From: Ruminococcus sp. Phil15
Lineage (GTDB): Bacteria > Bacillota > Clostridia > Oscillospirales > Ruminococcaceae
Length of the DNA stretch: 43,467 nt
Reading direction: 5' to 3'
Assembly (NCBI GenBank): GCA_001940995.1
Contig: MSHC01000003.1
Coordinates: 1-43,467, forward strand
Numbering within the stretch: position 1 is the stretch's first letter; every line of letters begins with the position of its first letter. The position numbers and the translations under genes are program-made. The notes below the pieces were generated by a model. That model saw only the letters and a list, made by a program, of their open reading frames with translations. It had not been told where the DNA came from and did no database searches. Below, piece after piece: positions 1 to 7,928 of this stretch.

Positions 1-1
1 G

Positions 2-145
2 AGACGTTTGCGCCCATGCTGGTGTTTTATCATCGACGATAGCGACCCGTATAGCCGTGCTGGTTACTGTATGAGCGGAAGGGCAATTACCGTAGATATG
101 CAAACGGGCAAGGTATATACGTTTATTGAGAATGTGCTTTACTAA
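2..145 (+). CDS. 3' end of an unidentified gene (partial)
   Basis: An open frame enters from the left edge and ends at the TAA at 143-145, giving about 47 residues. The visible C-terminus has an Ile-Ile-Asp-Asp-Ser-Asp-Pro stretch and ends Phe-Ile-Glu-Asn-Val-Leu-Tyr. I do not recognise a family. It runs toward the minus-strand kinase gene that follows, so the two converge. It could also be a chance frame, because only 144 bases are visible. Confidence 0.4.
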   Translation, partial: RRLRPCWCFIIDDSDPYSRAGYCMSGRAITVDMQTGKVYTFIENVLY

Positions 146-183
146 GATATGAAGAAGTAAAAGAGAAAAAGACAGCGATATCG

Positions 184-267
184 GAAGCCGTACCAAAAGG
201 TGCGGCTTCGATGTACAGACATAGAAACAGCGGGCAACGCTTCAACCGTTATGAAGCATTGTCCGCT
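184..267. terminator. Two hairpins between convergent genes
   Basis: Positions 184-194 pair with 199-209 (11 bp, one G:U) around an AAAA loop, and 229-243 pair with 253-267 (15 bp with wobbles). Neither has a clean T-tract on the plus strand. On the minus strand the first hairpin is followed by a T-rich stretch (about 152-175), so it could end the kinase transcript. The convergent setting favours a bidirectional terminator. Confidence 0.45.
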
Positions 268-311
268 ATTGTACTTTATTCGATTTGCTTATCAGCTTTA
301 CCTATGAGTTA

Positions 312-2858
312 TTATAGAAATTTCTTGAAAATTCTTATGCATTCGTGGAAATCAAGAGGCTTAGCAAGGTGAGCGTTCATGCCGCTTTCCATGCACTGTC
401 TTGCGTCGTCTACAAATGCGTCTGCCGTCATTGCGATAATAGGCAAATCATTGTCGGAACGCTCAGAGGCACGAATGGTTTTTGTAGCCTCGTAACCGTT
501 CATTACAGGCATTCTTACGTCCATCAGAATTGCGTCGTAGAAGCCGATAGGCGATTTATTATACATTTCAACACATTCAAGTCCGTTCACAGCATGGTCG
601 AGCGTCATACCCGTCGAACTGAAAAGCTCGTTTGCGATTTCCCAGTTCAGGTCGATATCCTCGGCTACAAGAACGTGCTTTCCCTCAAAGCTGATTTCAG
701 TCGTGATATCCTTTTCTTCCGAGTCGTCACGGTCATGAACATATCGGCGCAATCTTGAATACAGCGTGGATTTGAACAGCGGCTTTGAAATAAATCCGTC
801 AATCTCGTAGGAGTCGAGGTTATCATCAAGCTCGCCAAGGTCGTAAGCCGAGATGAGGAAAATAGGAATACTGTTTCCGACCGTTTTGTGAATTTCACGA
901 ATCGTTTCAAGGCCGTCCATACCCGGCATTTTCCAATCCACCAGCACGAATTGATAATCGTCGCCCTTGTCGTGGCGGTCCTTTATCATTTGTATTGCTT
1001 CACGTCCGTCGACTGACCATTCCGCATTTGCGCCGATTTCTTCAAGATTGGACGCTGCGCTCACGCAGAGCTGTTCATTGTCGTCAATCACCAGAACGTT
1101 CCAAGGAGGAAGCTTCATATCCTGGTCTTTTTCGCTGGACTTTTTAAGGTCAATAATTACTTCAAATTTGCTTCCCTCGCCCTGTTTGCTTTCAAGGTTG
1201 ATAGTGCCGCCCATTACGTCTATAATGTGTTTTGTAATAGCCATTCCAAGACCTGTGCCTGCAATATTCATTACCTTTTCGTTATTTTCTCTTTCAAAGG
1301 TGTTGAATATCTTATGCTGGAACTCTTCGGACATACCGATTCCGTTATCCTGTACAATGATATGGTTGCGGATATATTCATCTCCCAGCTCGGATTTTTC
1401 CTGATAGAGATAAACGTCTATCCTGCCCTTTTCATCGGTGTATTTAATAGCGTTTGACAGGAGATTGATTAATACCTGATTTAATCTGACTGCGTCGCAT
1501 AATACATTTTCCGTTTCTATATCATGAATAAATATATCAAACTGCTGTTCTTTAGCCTTTATCTGCGGCTGGACGATGTTTACAATATCGTCCATTATAT
1601 CTCTTAGCGATGCCGGAATGATGTTTAAAACCATCTTTCCGCTTTCAATCTTGGACATATCCAGAATGTCGTTGATAAGACCCAGCAGATGCTTGCTTGA
1701 CATCTTGATCTTATTAAGACTGTCCTCCACACGTTCGGTATCGTTCTTGCATTTCAGTGCTATCTCGGTCATACCTATTATAGCGTTCATTGGCGTGCGG
1801 ATATCGTGGCTCATACTGGAGAGAAAATCTCTCTTAGCGTTGTTTGCCACATCTGCCTCGTTCTTTGCAGCTTTTAGAGCGATTATCTGCTTTCGTGACA
1901 AATTGAAGTAGCATACAAATATGGTCACCATGCAAACCAAAAGAACAAAAATGGATACAAGCATAGTTTCAATTCTTGTTCCGTCAATGGAGGAAATCGT
2001 ATTGCCAAGTGCGTCGCCCGGCATTATGGAGATAAGATACCAGTCTGACTTCTCTGAAATAGTGGAACAGTAAAACTGCATTTTTTTGCCGTCGTCAGTT
2101 GTGATATAAGAGTAATAGTCTTCCCTGTCATGCATAACCTGCTTTAATTTCTCAACAAAGTCTTCAGGATTTTTACCGTTTATTTCATCATATGTCATCA
2201 TGATTCTGTCAAAATAGCTGTTTCTGAAAGCATCTCCGTTGCGGATAATAAATGATCCGTCAGAATCAATGACATGTGAATATATCATTGATGTGTCCTC
2301 GGCTAAAAATAGCGCCTGATTCAGGTATTCCATAGAAACGCCTGCGATTATCGCTGTACTTTTCTTTCCGTCAGCCATCGGGTATTCTGCTTCCTGTCCG
2401 AGCAGAAGGAACTTTTCACCGCCGTTGTTTGTGCCGTGTAGTACAACCGTGCCGTTTTTCTGCAAGGATTCTTCTATTGTTTCAGGCTGAAGAATATTTA
2501 TTTCTTCGCCGAAAAGCTTTTCGATTTTGCCGTCGCCGGAATAAAGTCCCAGATAGGTGTATCCTCTGATTTCGGCGCTGAGCGACAGTTCTTCTATCAT
2601 CTCGTCGCCATAAGTTGCGGTTTCCGGCGGAACACGCTTTACGATACCGTCTACCTGATCCATACGGAGATTTATAATAGAAGTGAATTTTTGCTTGAGC
2701 TGGATATTCATTTCCGACATATAAATCTCGCCGATATCTTTCATGGATTCTTCCGTCTTATTTTTCATGTACACGGTTATAACTGTAAAGACGGCTATAC
2801 AAATTACCACCATAATAACCGCGCTTATTTTTATAAACCGGTTTGTTTTCGACTCCAT
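312..2858 (-). CDS. Hybrid sensor histidine kinase with two receiver domains
   Basis: Membrane sensor kinase of 848 residues. Transmembrane segments lie at about 10-30 and 299-319 and enclose an extracellular sensor region that looks Cache/PAS-like. The HisKA domain carries His351 in SMSHDIRTPMNA. The HATPase domain shows DNGIGMS (about 504-510) and GTGLGMA (about 534-540). Two receiver domains follow, with phospho-acceptor Asp641 (DWKMPG) and Asp780 (MDVRMP). Length and order match the large hybrid kinases common in Lachnospiraceae and Oscillospiraceae. A GAGGATGA ribosome binding site precedes the ATG. The gene lies 55 bases downstream of the HD-GYP response regulator on the same strand, so the two are probably co-transcribed and may share a phosphorelay. 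The ligand is unknown. Confidence 0.93.
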   Translation of the reverse strand: MESKTNRFIKISAVIMVVICIAVFTVITVYMKNKTEESMKDIGEIYMSEMNIQLKQKFTSIINLRMDQVDGIVKRVPPETATYGDEMIEELSLSAEIRGYTYLGLYSGDGKIEKLFGEEINILQPETIEESLQKNGTVVLHGTNNGGEKFLLLGQEAEYPMADGKKSTAIIAGVSMEYLNQALFLAEDTSMIYSHVIDSDGSFIIRNGDAFRNSYFDRIMMTYDEINGKNPEDFVEKLKQVMHDREDYYSYITTDDGKKMQFYCSTISEKSDWYLISIMPGDALGNTISSIDGTRIETMLVSIFVLLVCMVTIFVCYFNLSRKQIIALKAAKNEADVANNAKRDFLSSMSHDIRTPMNAIIGMTEIALKCKNDTERVEDSLNKIKMSSKHLLGLINDILDMSKIESGKMVLNIIPASLRDIMDDIVNIVQPQIKAKEQQFDIFIHDIETENVLCDAVRLNQVLINLLSNAIKYTDEKGRIDVYLYQEKSELGDEYIRNHIIVQDNGIGMSEEFQHKIFNTFERENNEKVMNIAGTGLGMAITKHIIDVMGGTINLESKQGEGSKFEVIIDLKKSSEKDQDMKLPPWNVLVIDDNEQLCVSAASNLEEIGANAEWSVDGREAIQMIKDRHDKGDDYQFVLVDWKMPGMDGLETIREIHKTVGNSIPIFLISAYDLGELDDNLDSYEIDGFISKPLFKSTLYSRLRRYVHDRDDSEEKDITTEISFEGKHVLVAEDIDLNWEIANELFSSTGMTLDHAVNGLECVEMYNKSPIGFYDAILMDVRMPVMNGYEATKTIRASERSDNDLPIIAMTADAFVDDARQCMESGMNAHLAKPLDFHECIRIFKKFL

Positions 2859-2913
2859 TGTTTTATCATCCTCATTTCAATAAAATTCTCGTATATTGCG
2901 GGATACTGCATTA

Positions 2914-4011
2914 TTAGCCGCCGCTTGCAGACTGCTTTATTTCGGCTTTACGTTTTAAGGATTCCATCTGCATTTCCTGCTTTTTGCATTTTATTACGTC
3001 AAGAACCGAGTTAAAGGCTTTCAAAACCTTGGGATTGAAAGCGCCGCAGTTTCCGTCGTTTATCATCTTTACGGCGGTTTCGTGGTCAAACGCCTTCTTG
3101 TACACTCTGTCCGAGGTAAGAGCGTCATACACATCTGCAACTGATACAGCCTGCACCCATATAGATATTTCATCTCCCTTTAAGCCGTCGGGGTAGCCTT
3201 TTCCGTCCCAACGCTCGTGGTGGTGCCTGCATATATCGTAGCTGTATCCGTATATTTCCTTATCCATTATCTCCGGAATGTTGCGGAGAATTTCGCAGCC
3301 CTTTGCGGAATGTTCCTTCATTATTTCAAATTCTTCTTCGGTAAGTCTGCCCGGTTTACTGAGTATTCTGTCGGGTATTGATATCTTGCCTACGTCGTGA
3401 AGTATCGAGGAAGTTGCGATTTTGTCAATTTCGCTCTGCGGCATATGATATTCAGGGTACATATCGCTGAGCCGTTCCATCAGTATCCTTGTAAGAATGC
3501 AAATGTGCTTAACGTGCTCTCCCGATTCATAATCTCTGAATTCAATAACGGTTGCAAGCGTTTCGACCAACGACTGGTTGAACGCATTCAGCTTTTTTAT
3601 CTGGTCTGCCACAATACATTCAAGGTTGTGCCTATGCTCGTAAAGCTCTATCACATTGTTTATTCGGCATTTCAAAAATGCGGATATAAAAGGCTTCTTG
3701 ATCACGTCAACAGCGCCCAAGTCATATCCCTGCATTAACTGACTCCGGTTGTCTGCCGAAGTAATCAGAAATACGGGAATCTGTCTTATTAATCCTGTTC
3801 TGTTCATTTCTCTCAGGACGCATAAGCCGTCCGCTTTCGGCATTACCAAATCCAGGAGAACGGCTGCGATGCTGTGACCGCTGTTTATAACTTCGATGGC
3901 TTCCGTTCCGTCTGCCGCTTCAATTATTTTGTAATTGTCGCTAAATATATCCGATAATAATTCTCGGTTTATTTCAACGTCATCGACAATCAATATGGAT
4001 TTATCTCTCAC
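2914..4011 (-). CDS. Response regulator with HD-GYP domain
   Basis: A 365-residue two-domain protein. The N-terminal receiver has the acidic pair at 10-11 and phospho-acceptor Asp54 (LLDLVMPK). The C-terminal domain has HDVGK at 205-209 and the HHERWDGKGYP signature at 264-274, which defines the HD-GYP family of cyclic-di-GMP phosphodiesterases. It probably lowers cyclic-di-GMP (or a related cyclic dinucleotide) when phosphorylated; activity is inferred from family membership. The start is a GTG with GGAGG about 8 bases upstream. It is the first gene of the pair with the hybrid kinase, behind the promoter at 4230-4258, which gives a leader of about 210 nt. Confidence 0.92.
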   Translation of the reverse strand: MRDKSILIVDDVEINRELLSDIFSDNYKIIEAADGTEAIEVINSGHSIAAVLLDLVMPKADGLCVLREMNRTGLIRQIPVFLITSADNRSQLMQGYDLGAVDVIKKPFISAFLKCRINNVIELYEHRHNLECIVADQIKKLNAFNQSLVETLATVIEFRDYESGEHVKHICILTRILMERLSDMYPEYHMPQSEIDKIATSSILHDVGKISIPDRILSKPGRLTEEEFEIMKEHSAKGCEILRNIPEIMDKEIYGYSYDICRHHHERWDGKGYPDGLKGDEISIWVQAVSVADVYDALTSDRVYKKAFDHETAVKMINDGNCGAFNPKVLKAFNSVLDVIKCKKQEMQMESLKRKAEIKQSASGG

Positions 4012-4077
4012 TGCCTGATCCTCCTTATCAATTCGTATTCCTGCAAATGAATATACAAAGCAAGTTTTTAATGCACT

Positions 4078-4173
4078 TCAAAGTTCCCTTTGGATCGGCG
4101 GCAGGTTTTTAAGCGCTTTTTCCGCTTCGTTCGGCTTGCCGCCAAGATGCAAAGCCGCAATCTTCGTATATGC
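4078..4173 (-). pseudogene. Possible coding remnant in the HD-GYP leader
   Basis: On the minus strand, 31 sense codons between a TAA (4176-4174) and a TGA (4080-4078) read like protein of this genome. They include KIAALHLGGKPNEAEKAL, with GCG, AAG and GAA codons as in neighbouring genes. There is no ATG or credible ribosome binding site. The same bases form nested hairpins (4097-4105 with 4135-4143; 4111-4115 with 4123-4127). It may be a gene relic or structured leader RNA that happens to be open. I do not recognise the peptide. Confidence 0.25.
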
Positions 4174-4229
4174 TTAGAAAACCCGGTCTTACATAAAAAA
4201 CGGATTCATAAAGACTGTCCATATAAAAT

Positions 4230-4258
4230 ATCATACCATTTTTGCGCGAATGTGTCAA
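4230..4258 (-). promoter_or_regulatory. Promoter for the HD-GYP/kinase operon
   Basis: On the minus strand, TTGACA (4258-4253), a 17-bp spacer and TATGAT (4235-4230) form a near-consensus sigma-A promoter. Transcription should start near 4222, leaving about 210 nt before the GTG at 4011. Confidence 0.75.
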
Positions 4259-4296
4259 TACATAGCCTCTCCTCCCGAATATGCAATTAAAAACTC

Positions 4297-4316
4297 AGCT
4301 TGCCTGCAAGGCAGCT
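4297..4316 (-). terminator. Second terminator after the nucleotidyltransferase gene
   Basis: On the minus strand an AGCTGCCT arm pairs with AGGCAAGCT (one bulge) and is followed by GAG and TTTTT. It lies about 30 bases beyond the first terminator at 4348-4375. Confidence 0.5.
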
Positions 4317-4347
4317 CCGTTTCCTGTGCAGAAGTTTAAAAACAAAA

Positions 4348-4375
4348 ATACCGTATGGTTTGCGCCGTACGGTAT
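4348..4375 (-). terminator. Rho-independent terminator
   Basis: ATACCGTATGG (4348-4358) pairs with CCGTACGGTAT (4365-4375), 11 bp with one wobble. On the minus strand a T-rich tract follows (4347-4339). It lies 32 bases past the stop of the nucleotidyltransferase gene. The stem closely resembles the terminator at 12033-12064. Confidence 0.8.
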
Positions 4376-4407
4376 TATGGATTATAGGTATCAAAAACGG
4401 GTAGGGC

Positions 4408-5307
4408 TTAGAGAATACACTGCGGATATTTACCCTCGTCGATGAGCTTTGCGATAGAGTCGATAAAGAGCTGCTTGTCCTCAGCGTATGTAACGCCGAA
4501 CCACTTGTCATGCGACTTAAAGCACTTTGTAGTGGCTTCGCCTTTATTAAGCATATCTTCAATGATGATAGGGAGCAGGAACTCCTTTTTCATATCTCCG
4601 TTAAGGCCGTCGAGGAATTCTGCGAACTTATTCTCAAGGACGTCTATAAATGCAGGAGTGCAGGCCCACATATTCATAGAAACGACGCTTTCATCAGAGA
4701 GAGCCTCGCCCGACTTCTGCGAACGGATAACTCCGTCGTCCTCTCTTATGATGTCGTAGGTTTCCTTAACTGTTTTGAGCATATCGCTGTCGTCAAGCTC
4801 GCATACGCCTCTTGTGACCGTGCCGTTGTCGGAGAGCGTGTTCTTGAGAATGAAGCCTGCCATACCGAGGTCGAGGTCGTTTTTCTTGCCTTTTAAGAAC
4901 TTAACGAGCATATCGTATGCCTCGTAGCCGTAGTAGTCGTCGGCGTTGATGATAATGAAAGGCTCGTTCACCTTGCCCTTGCAGCAGAGGATTGCGTGGC
5001 CCGTGCCCCAAGGCTTCTGTCTGCCGTCTGCGGAATATCCCTCAGGGAGCATATCAAGCTCCTGGTATACATATTCGGTTTCGATGATTTTTGAAATTCT
5101 GTCGCCGATAAGCTCCTTGAACTTATCCTCAAAGTCGTGTCTGATGATGAACACGATTTTGTTTACTCCTGCCTTTTTAGCGTCGTAGATGGAGTAGTCC
5201 ATTATGATTTCGCCGTTAGGGCCGACCTGAGCAAGCTGCTTGATGCCTCCGCCGAATCTTGAGCCCATACCTGCCGCCATTATTACGAGTGTTACTTTGT
5301 TGTCCAT
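4408..5307 (-). CDS. Sugar-phosphate nucleotidyltransferase
   Basis: A 299-residue protein starting MDNKVTLVIMAAGMGSRFGG. The AAGMGSRF loop is the nucleotide-binding signature of NTP_transferase enzymes, which make NDP-sugars from NTP and a sugar 1-phosphate. INADDYYG is the expected metal-binding Asp segment, and KPWGTGHAI fits the sugar/nucleotide pocket. The exact sugar and nucleotide cannot be read from sequence; a UTP-glucose-1-phosphate uridylyltransferase-like role is one option. I chose the ATG at 5307 because GGAGG sits 8 bases upstream; a longer in-frame extension to 5355 has no ribosome binding site. It is a single gene between its own promoter (5364-5392) and a terminator. Confidence 0.85.
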   Translation of the reverse strand: MDNKVTLVIMAAGMGSRFGGGIKQLAQVGPNGEIIMDYSIYDAKKAGVNKIVFIIRHDFEDKFKELIGDRISKIIETEYVYQELDMLPEGYSADGRQKPWGTGHAILCCKGKVNEPFIIINADDYYGYEAYDMLVKFLKGKKNDLDLGMAGFILKNTLSDNGTVTRGVCELDDSDMLKTVKETYDIIREDDGVIRSQKSGEALSDESVVSMNMWACTPAFIDVLENKFAEFLDGLNGDMKKEFLLPIIIEDMLNKGEATTKCFKSHDKWFGVTYAEDKQLFIDSIAKLIDEGKYPQCIL

Positions 5308-5363
5308 GGTGTTGTCCTCCTGAAAAGGGATTGTATTTCTGAGGTTTGCCCTCATTATCTTAC

Positions 5364-5392
5364 ATTATAATCAATCTCCCACAAAAAGTCAA
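5364..5392 (-). promoter_or_regulatory. Promoter for the nucleotidyltransferase
   Basis: Minus-strand TTGACT (5392-5387), 17-bp spacer, TATAAT (5369-5364). The predicted leader is about 50 nt. Confidence 0.8.
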
Positions 5393-5608
5393 CCGCAGGA
5401 TGCGTAGCAGGGGAGAGCGACCCAATATATTCTGCGCCTCAAGCGCTCCGGCTGTCACCGCATGCCGTTCTTAGTGCATCTCCCGTACTATCGCCCTCTG
5501 ACGCAACAAATCCCACCCCTATGGGGTGGGATCGTTTTTGTACCTACATCGGAGTCACAGGACGGCGTAGCGGTACGCTTTATAAAGGGCGACCTTTAAC
5601 ACCCGGCT
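5393..5608. other. Structured intergenic stretch
   Basis: No open frame was recognised. It holds an imperfect long inverted repeat (about 5402-5424 against 5491-5504), the perfect hairpin at 5510-5532, a small hairpin GCGTA-gcgg-TACGC, and AAAGG-GCGA-CCTTT with a GNRA-type loop just before the LCP stop codon. It may be the 3' untranslated region of the LCP gene or a dispersed repeat. Confidence 0.4.
5510..5539. terminator. Strong hairpin, probably bidirectional terminator
   Basis: ATCCCACCCC (5510-5519) pairs perfectly with GGGGTGGGAT (5523-5532) around a 3-base loop. On the plus strand CG and TTTTT follow; on the minus strand the next bases are TTGTTG. It is the best candidate terminator for the minus-strand LCP gene that stops at 5609. 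No plus-strand gene precedes it. Confidence 0.6.
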
Positions 5609-6802
5609 TTATTCCCCGTAAATCTTCTCTATGAGAATTTTTCTGTTTTCTTCAAAGTCGATGCCGAGCATTGCCCTGCCGTCAAGCCTGATGTTCCAGA
5701 AGGTGCCGTTGTCAGGCACTCTGTGCTGAATCCTGTCATATCCGAAATACTCGACGGAATCAAGAATAAGCGACAAAAGCTCGCCCTTTGTAAAGTCGGT
5801 CGTGAGGTAGGGGAGTATCACGTCAAGGCTGTTCGAAAGCTCGATGATACTGAGCTCCTTTGCGCTTGAGATAATTTCCTCAAGCACTCTGCGCTGACGC
5901 TGAGTTCTCTCAAAATCGGCATTTCCGACGTGCCTTATTCTTGCGTAGGTGAGAGCCTGCTTGCCGTTCAGAAGATACTTATTTCCGCCGATGTTCACGA
6001 GCGGGTCTGTGCTTGCGTGATATTTGTTCATATACTCGACCTCACGCTCGTTAAGCTCCATTTCAACGCCGCCGACTGCCTCTATGACATCGACAAACGA
6101 TGTGAAATCAACCTGCACAAACTTGTCGATGCGCACGCCGAAGTTTGCTTCAACAGTCTGTATAAGCAGGTCTGCGCCGCCGTAAGCGTATGCGGCATTG
6201 ATTCTGTTCTTGTTTTTGCCGGGTATCGTGACATAGGTGTCTCGCATAATCGATGTCATCACGATTTCCTTGGTTTCCTGGTTTATCGACACTAAGATCA
6301 TCGAGTCTGACCTGCCTCGGTAGTCGCCTGTCCTTGCGTCCGTGCCGATTAGCAGGATGTTCAGCACGTCTTCGGAGAATTTCAGCTCGGTTGCTTCCTG
6401 CTCTATTCTGTCAAGCTCGGAATTTAGGCTGCCCATTTCGCTTTCGGGCGTGTCAGGCTCGCTGTTCGGGTTTTCTACCTCGATCGGCGCTTCGCTGATA
6501 GACTCGTATACCGAGTTGTCGTAATCCCTGCCCACAAGGTTCATCTTATCGATCTTCGACATTATATAGAGAAAAGCCGCACCCAGCAGTAACAGCACTA
6601 CGATAAGGAATATCAGAAGTCCGACCAGCACCTTTTTCTTGACGGACCACTTTTTCTTCTTTTTCTTATCCTGCTTATCCTGCCCTCCGTTCTTATCGCC
6701 ATTGCTGTCAGACGATAAACCTACGCCGTTTTCGGATTTGTTTTTTATGGCGTTTTTTATCTGCTCAGAAAGCTCGTTATTCGGTTCAAAATTTTCGTTC
6801 AT
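5609..6802 (-). CDS. LytR-CpsA-Psr (LCP) family wall-polymer ligase
   Basis: A 397-residue membrane-anchored enzyme. A Lys-rich cytoplasmic tail (about 46-57) leads into one transmembrane helix (about 57-80), then a linker and the LCP domain from about 147. The domain shows LIGTDARTGDYRGRSDSMI (151-169), SIMRDTYV (184-191) with the catalytic Arg-Asp pair, NRINAAYAYGG, and the late YARIRH and RTQRQRRV arginine motifs. LCP proteins move teichoic-acid-like or capsular polymers from a lipid carrier to peptidoglycan on the outer face of the membrane. The start has AAAGGA upstream. The gene has its own promoter (6840-6868) and lies downstream of, and in the same direction as, the biotin ligase. Confidence 0.92.
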   Translation of the reverse strand: MNENFEPNNELSEQIKNAIKNKSENGVGLSSDSNGDKNGGQDKQDKKKKKKWSVKKKVLVGLLIFLIVVLLLLGAAFLYIMSKIDKMNLVGRDYDNSVYESISEAPIEVENPNSEPDTPESEMGSLNSELDRIEQEATELKFSEDVLNILLIGTDARTGDYRGRSDSMILVSINQETKEIVMTSIMRDTYVTIPGKNKNRINAAYAYGGADLLIQTVEANFGVRIDKFVQVDFTSFVDVIEAVGGVEMELNEREVEYMNKYHASTDPLVNIGGNKYLLNGKQALTYARIRHVGNADFERTQRQRRVLEEIISSAKELSIIELSNSLDVILPYLTTDFTKGELLSLILDSVEYFGYDRIQHRVPDNGTFWNIRLDGRAMLGIDFEENRKILIEKIYGE

Positions 6803-6839
6803 AGCTGTTTCCTTTCAATGTATTTCCCTTTCGTAATGT

Positions 6840-6868
6840 ATTATAGCATACTTGCAGACAAATTACAA
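6840..6868 (-). promoter_or_regulatory. Promoter for the LCP gene
   Basis: Minus-strand TTGTAA (6868-6863), 17-bp spacer ending TGC, TATAAT (6845-6840); the TG gives an extended -10. Confidence 0.75.
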
Positions 6869-6885
6869 TACCGTCAAGGCTTTGC

Positions 6886-7638
6886 CTATCTCAGCCTAAG
6901 CGAGATTTCTCCGCCCGTGAGCAGTCTTGTTGTGCCGTCCTGCATTAATACCTCCAGCCTGCCGTTGTCGTCGATAGACACAGCCTTGCCGGATATCCAG
7001 CCGCCGTTGTGCGAAAAACGTATTTCTCTGCCGAGAACGAGCGAGTATGCACGGTATTTGTCCATAAAGCCCCTGTCAGGGAGTTTGTCGCAAAGCGGAA
7101 AAAGATATCCGCAGATTTTTTCTGCAAGCGTTTCTTTGCCGCAGGATATATCAATTTTGCCTGCGATTTCGGAAAGCTCGTCGGGAAAATCGTCGCCGCC
7201 GAGGTTTATCCCTATGCCGACAATTACTGCGCCGAGCCTACCGACGGGGTCGAATACCGATTCGCAGAGTATTCCGCAGACCTTTTTGTTTTCTACATAT
7301 ATATCGTTCACCCACTTGATTTCGGGCTTGCAGTCGGATACCTCTTTTACAGCGTCTGCAACGGAAACTGCGACAGCCGAGGTTATAAGCGTAAAGTCCT
7401 TGAGGTCGGGCTTTGGTTTCATTATTATGGACATATACAGTCCACCGCATTCAGAGAAAAAGCTCTTGCCGCACCTGCCCCTGCCTAGTGTCTGCCTGTC
7501 GGCTGTAATGAGAGCCTCGCCTGAAAAGCCCCCCTCTATGAGCCTGCGTGCGTAGGTGTTTGTTGACGCCGTCGTGTCAAGGCGTATGTTTTCGAGGCTG
7601 TGCCCGGTAATGCAAAGAATGTCCCTGCCGTTTTCCAT
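6886..7638 (-). CDS. birA: Biotin--[acetyl-CoA carboxylase] ligase (BirA, monofunctional)
   Basis: A 250-residue biotin protein ligase that attaches biotin to the carrier protein of biotin-dependent carboxylases through biotinyl-AMP. Visible motifs are STNTYAR near 25, TLGRGRCGKSF, KWVNDI (the catalytic Lys region) and GIGINLGG. A C-terminal SH3-like domain spans about 200-250. The N-terminal helix-turn-helix of E. coli BirA is absent, so it should not repress biotin genes itself. AAGGAG precedes the ATG. It is driven by the promoter at 7674-7702 and diverges from xylA. Confidence 0.9.
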   Translation of the reverse strand: MENGRDILCITGHSLENIRLDTTASTNTYARRLIEGGFSGEALITADRQTLGRGRCGKSFFSECGGLYMSIIMKPKPDLKDFTLITSAVAVSVADAVKEVSDCKPEIKWVNDIYVENKKVCGILCESVFDPVGRLGAVIVGIGINLGGDDFPDELSEIAGKIDISCGKETLAEKICGYLFPLCDKLPDRGFMDKYRAYSLVLGREIRFSHNGGWISGKAVSIDDNGRLEVLMQDGTTRLLTGGEISLRLR

Positions 7639-7673
7639 AGAAGAAAGCTCCTTTCCGACGTTCTTTCAGAATG

Positions 7674-7702
7674 ATTATACCACAAAAATTTGTTTTTTGC
7701 AA
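7674..7702 (-). promoter_or_regulatory. Promoter for birA
   Basis: Minus-strand TTGCAA (7702-7697), 17-bp spacer ending TGG, TATAAT (7679-7674). Confidence 0.75.
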
Positions 7703-7811
7703 ACACGTTTCAAAAGCTTATATTTTCTGCCTTGAAATTGCTCGGAAAACGTCGGATTTGCCGGAACTTCGGGGAACTTTCTGCCGCCGGTAAATTTTCA
7801 CTAAAATATGA

Positions 7812-7840
7812 TTGACAGCCGTAAGCGTTTGTAGTATAAT
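7812..7840 (+). promoter_or_regulatory. Promoter of the xylose operon
   Basis: TTGACA (7812-7817), 17-bp spacer, TATAAT (7835-7840): full consensus at both boxes. Transcription should start near 7847. Confidence 0.88.
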
Positions 7841-7845
7841 TCAAA

Positions 7846-7860
7846 TGTAAACGTTTTACC
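7846..7860. promoter_or_regulatory. Operator-like palindrome at the xylA start site
   Basis: TGTAAACGTTTTACC is a near-palindrome centred on ACGT, with the CG centre typical of LacI/GalR and CcpA sites. It covers the expected transcription start, so a bound repressor would block initiation. It departs from the full catabolite-response consensus at its right end. Confidence 0.55.
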
Positions 7861-7928
7861 AAGCGGTAATACGGCATACATTATAAATTGAATTACAGGT
7901 CATAAAATGACGAAGGAGATTTATTACT

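Noticed and set aside
4090-4290. 66-codon plus-strand frame in the HD-GYP leader
   Set aside because: Arg/Phe-rich, no ribosome binding site, and it overlaps a good minus-strand promoter.
5393-5540. 6S RNA or other known small RNA ending at the hairpin 5510-5532
   Set aside because: There is no convincing plus-strand promoter (the TATAAT there belongs to the minus-strand promoter) and no central-bubble structure could be drawn.
7846-7860. True catabolite-response (cre) element at xylA
   Set aside because: The right half lacks the conserved CA end; kept only as an operator-like palindrome.
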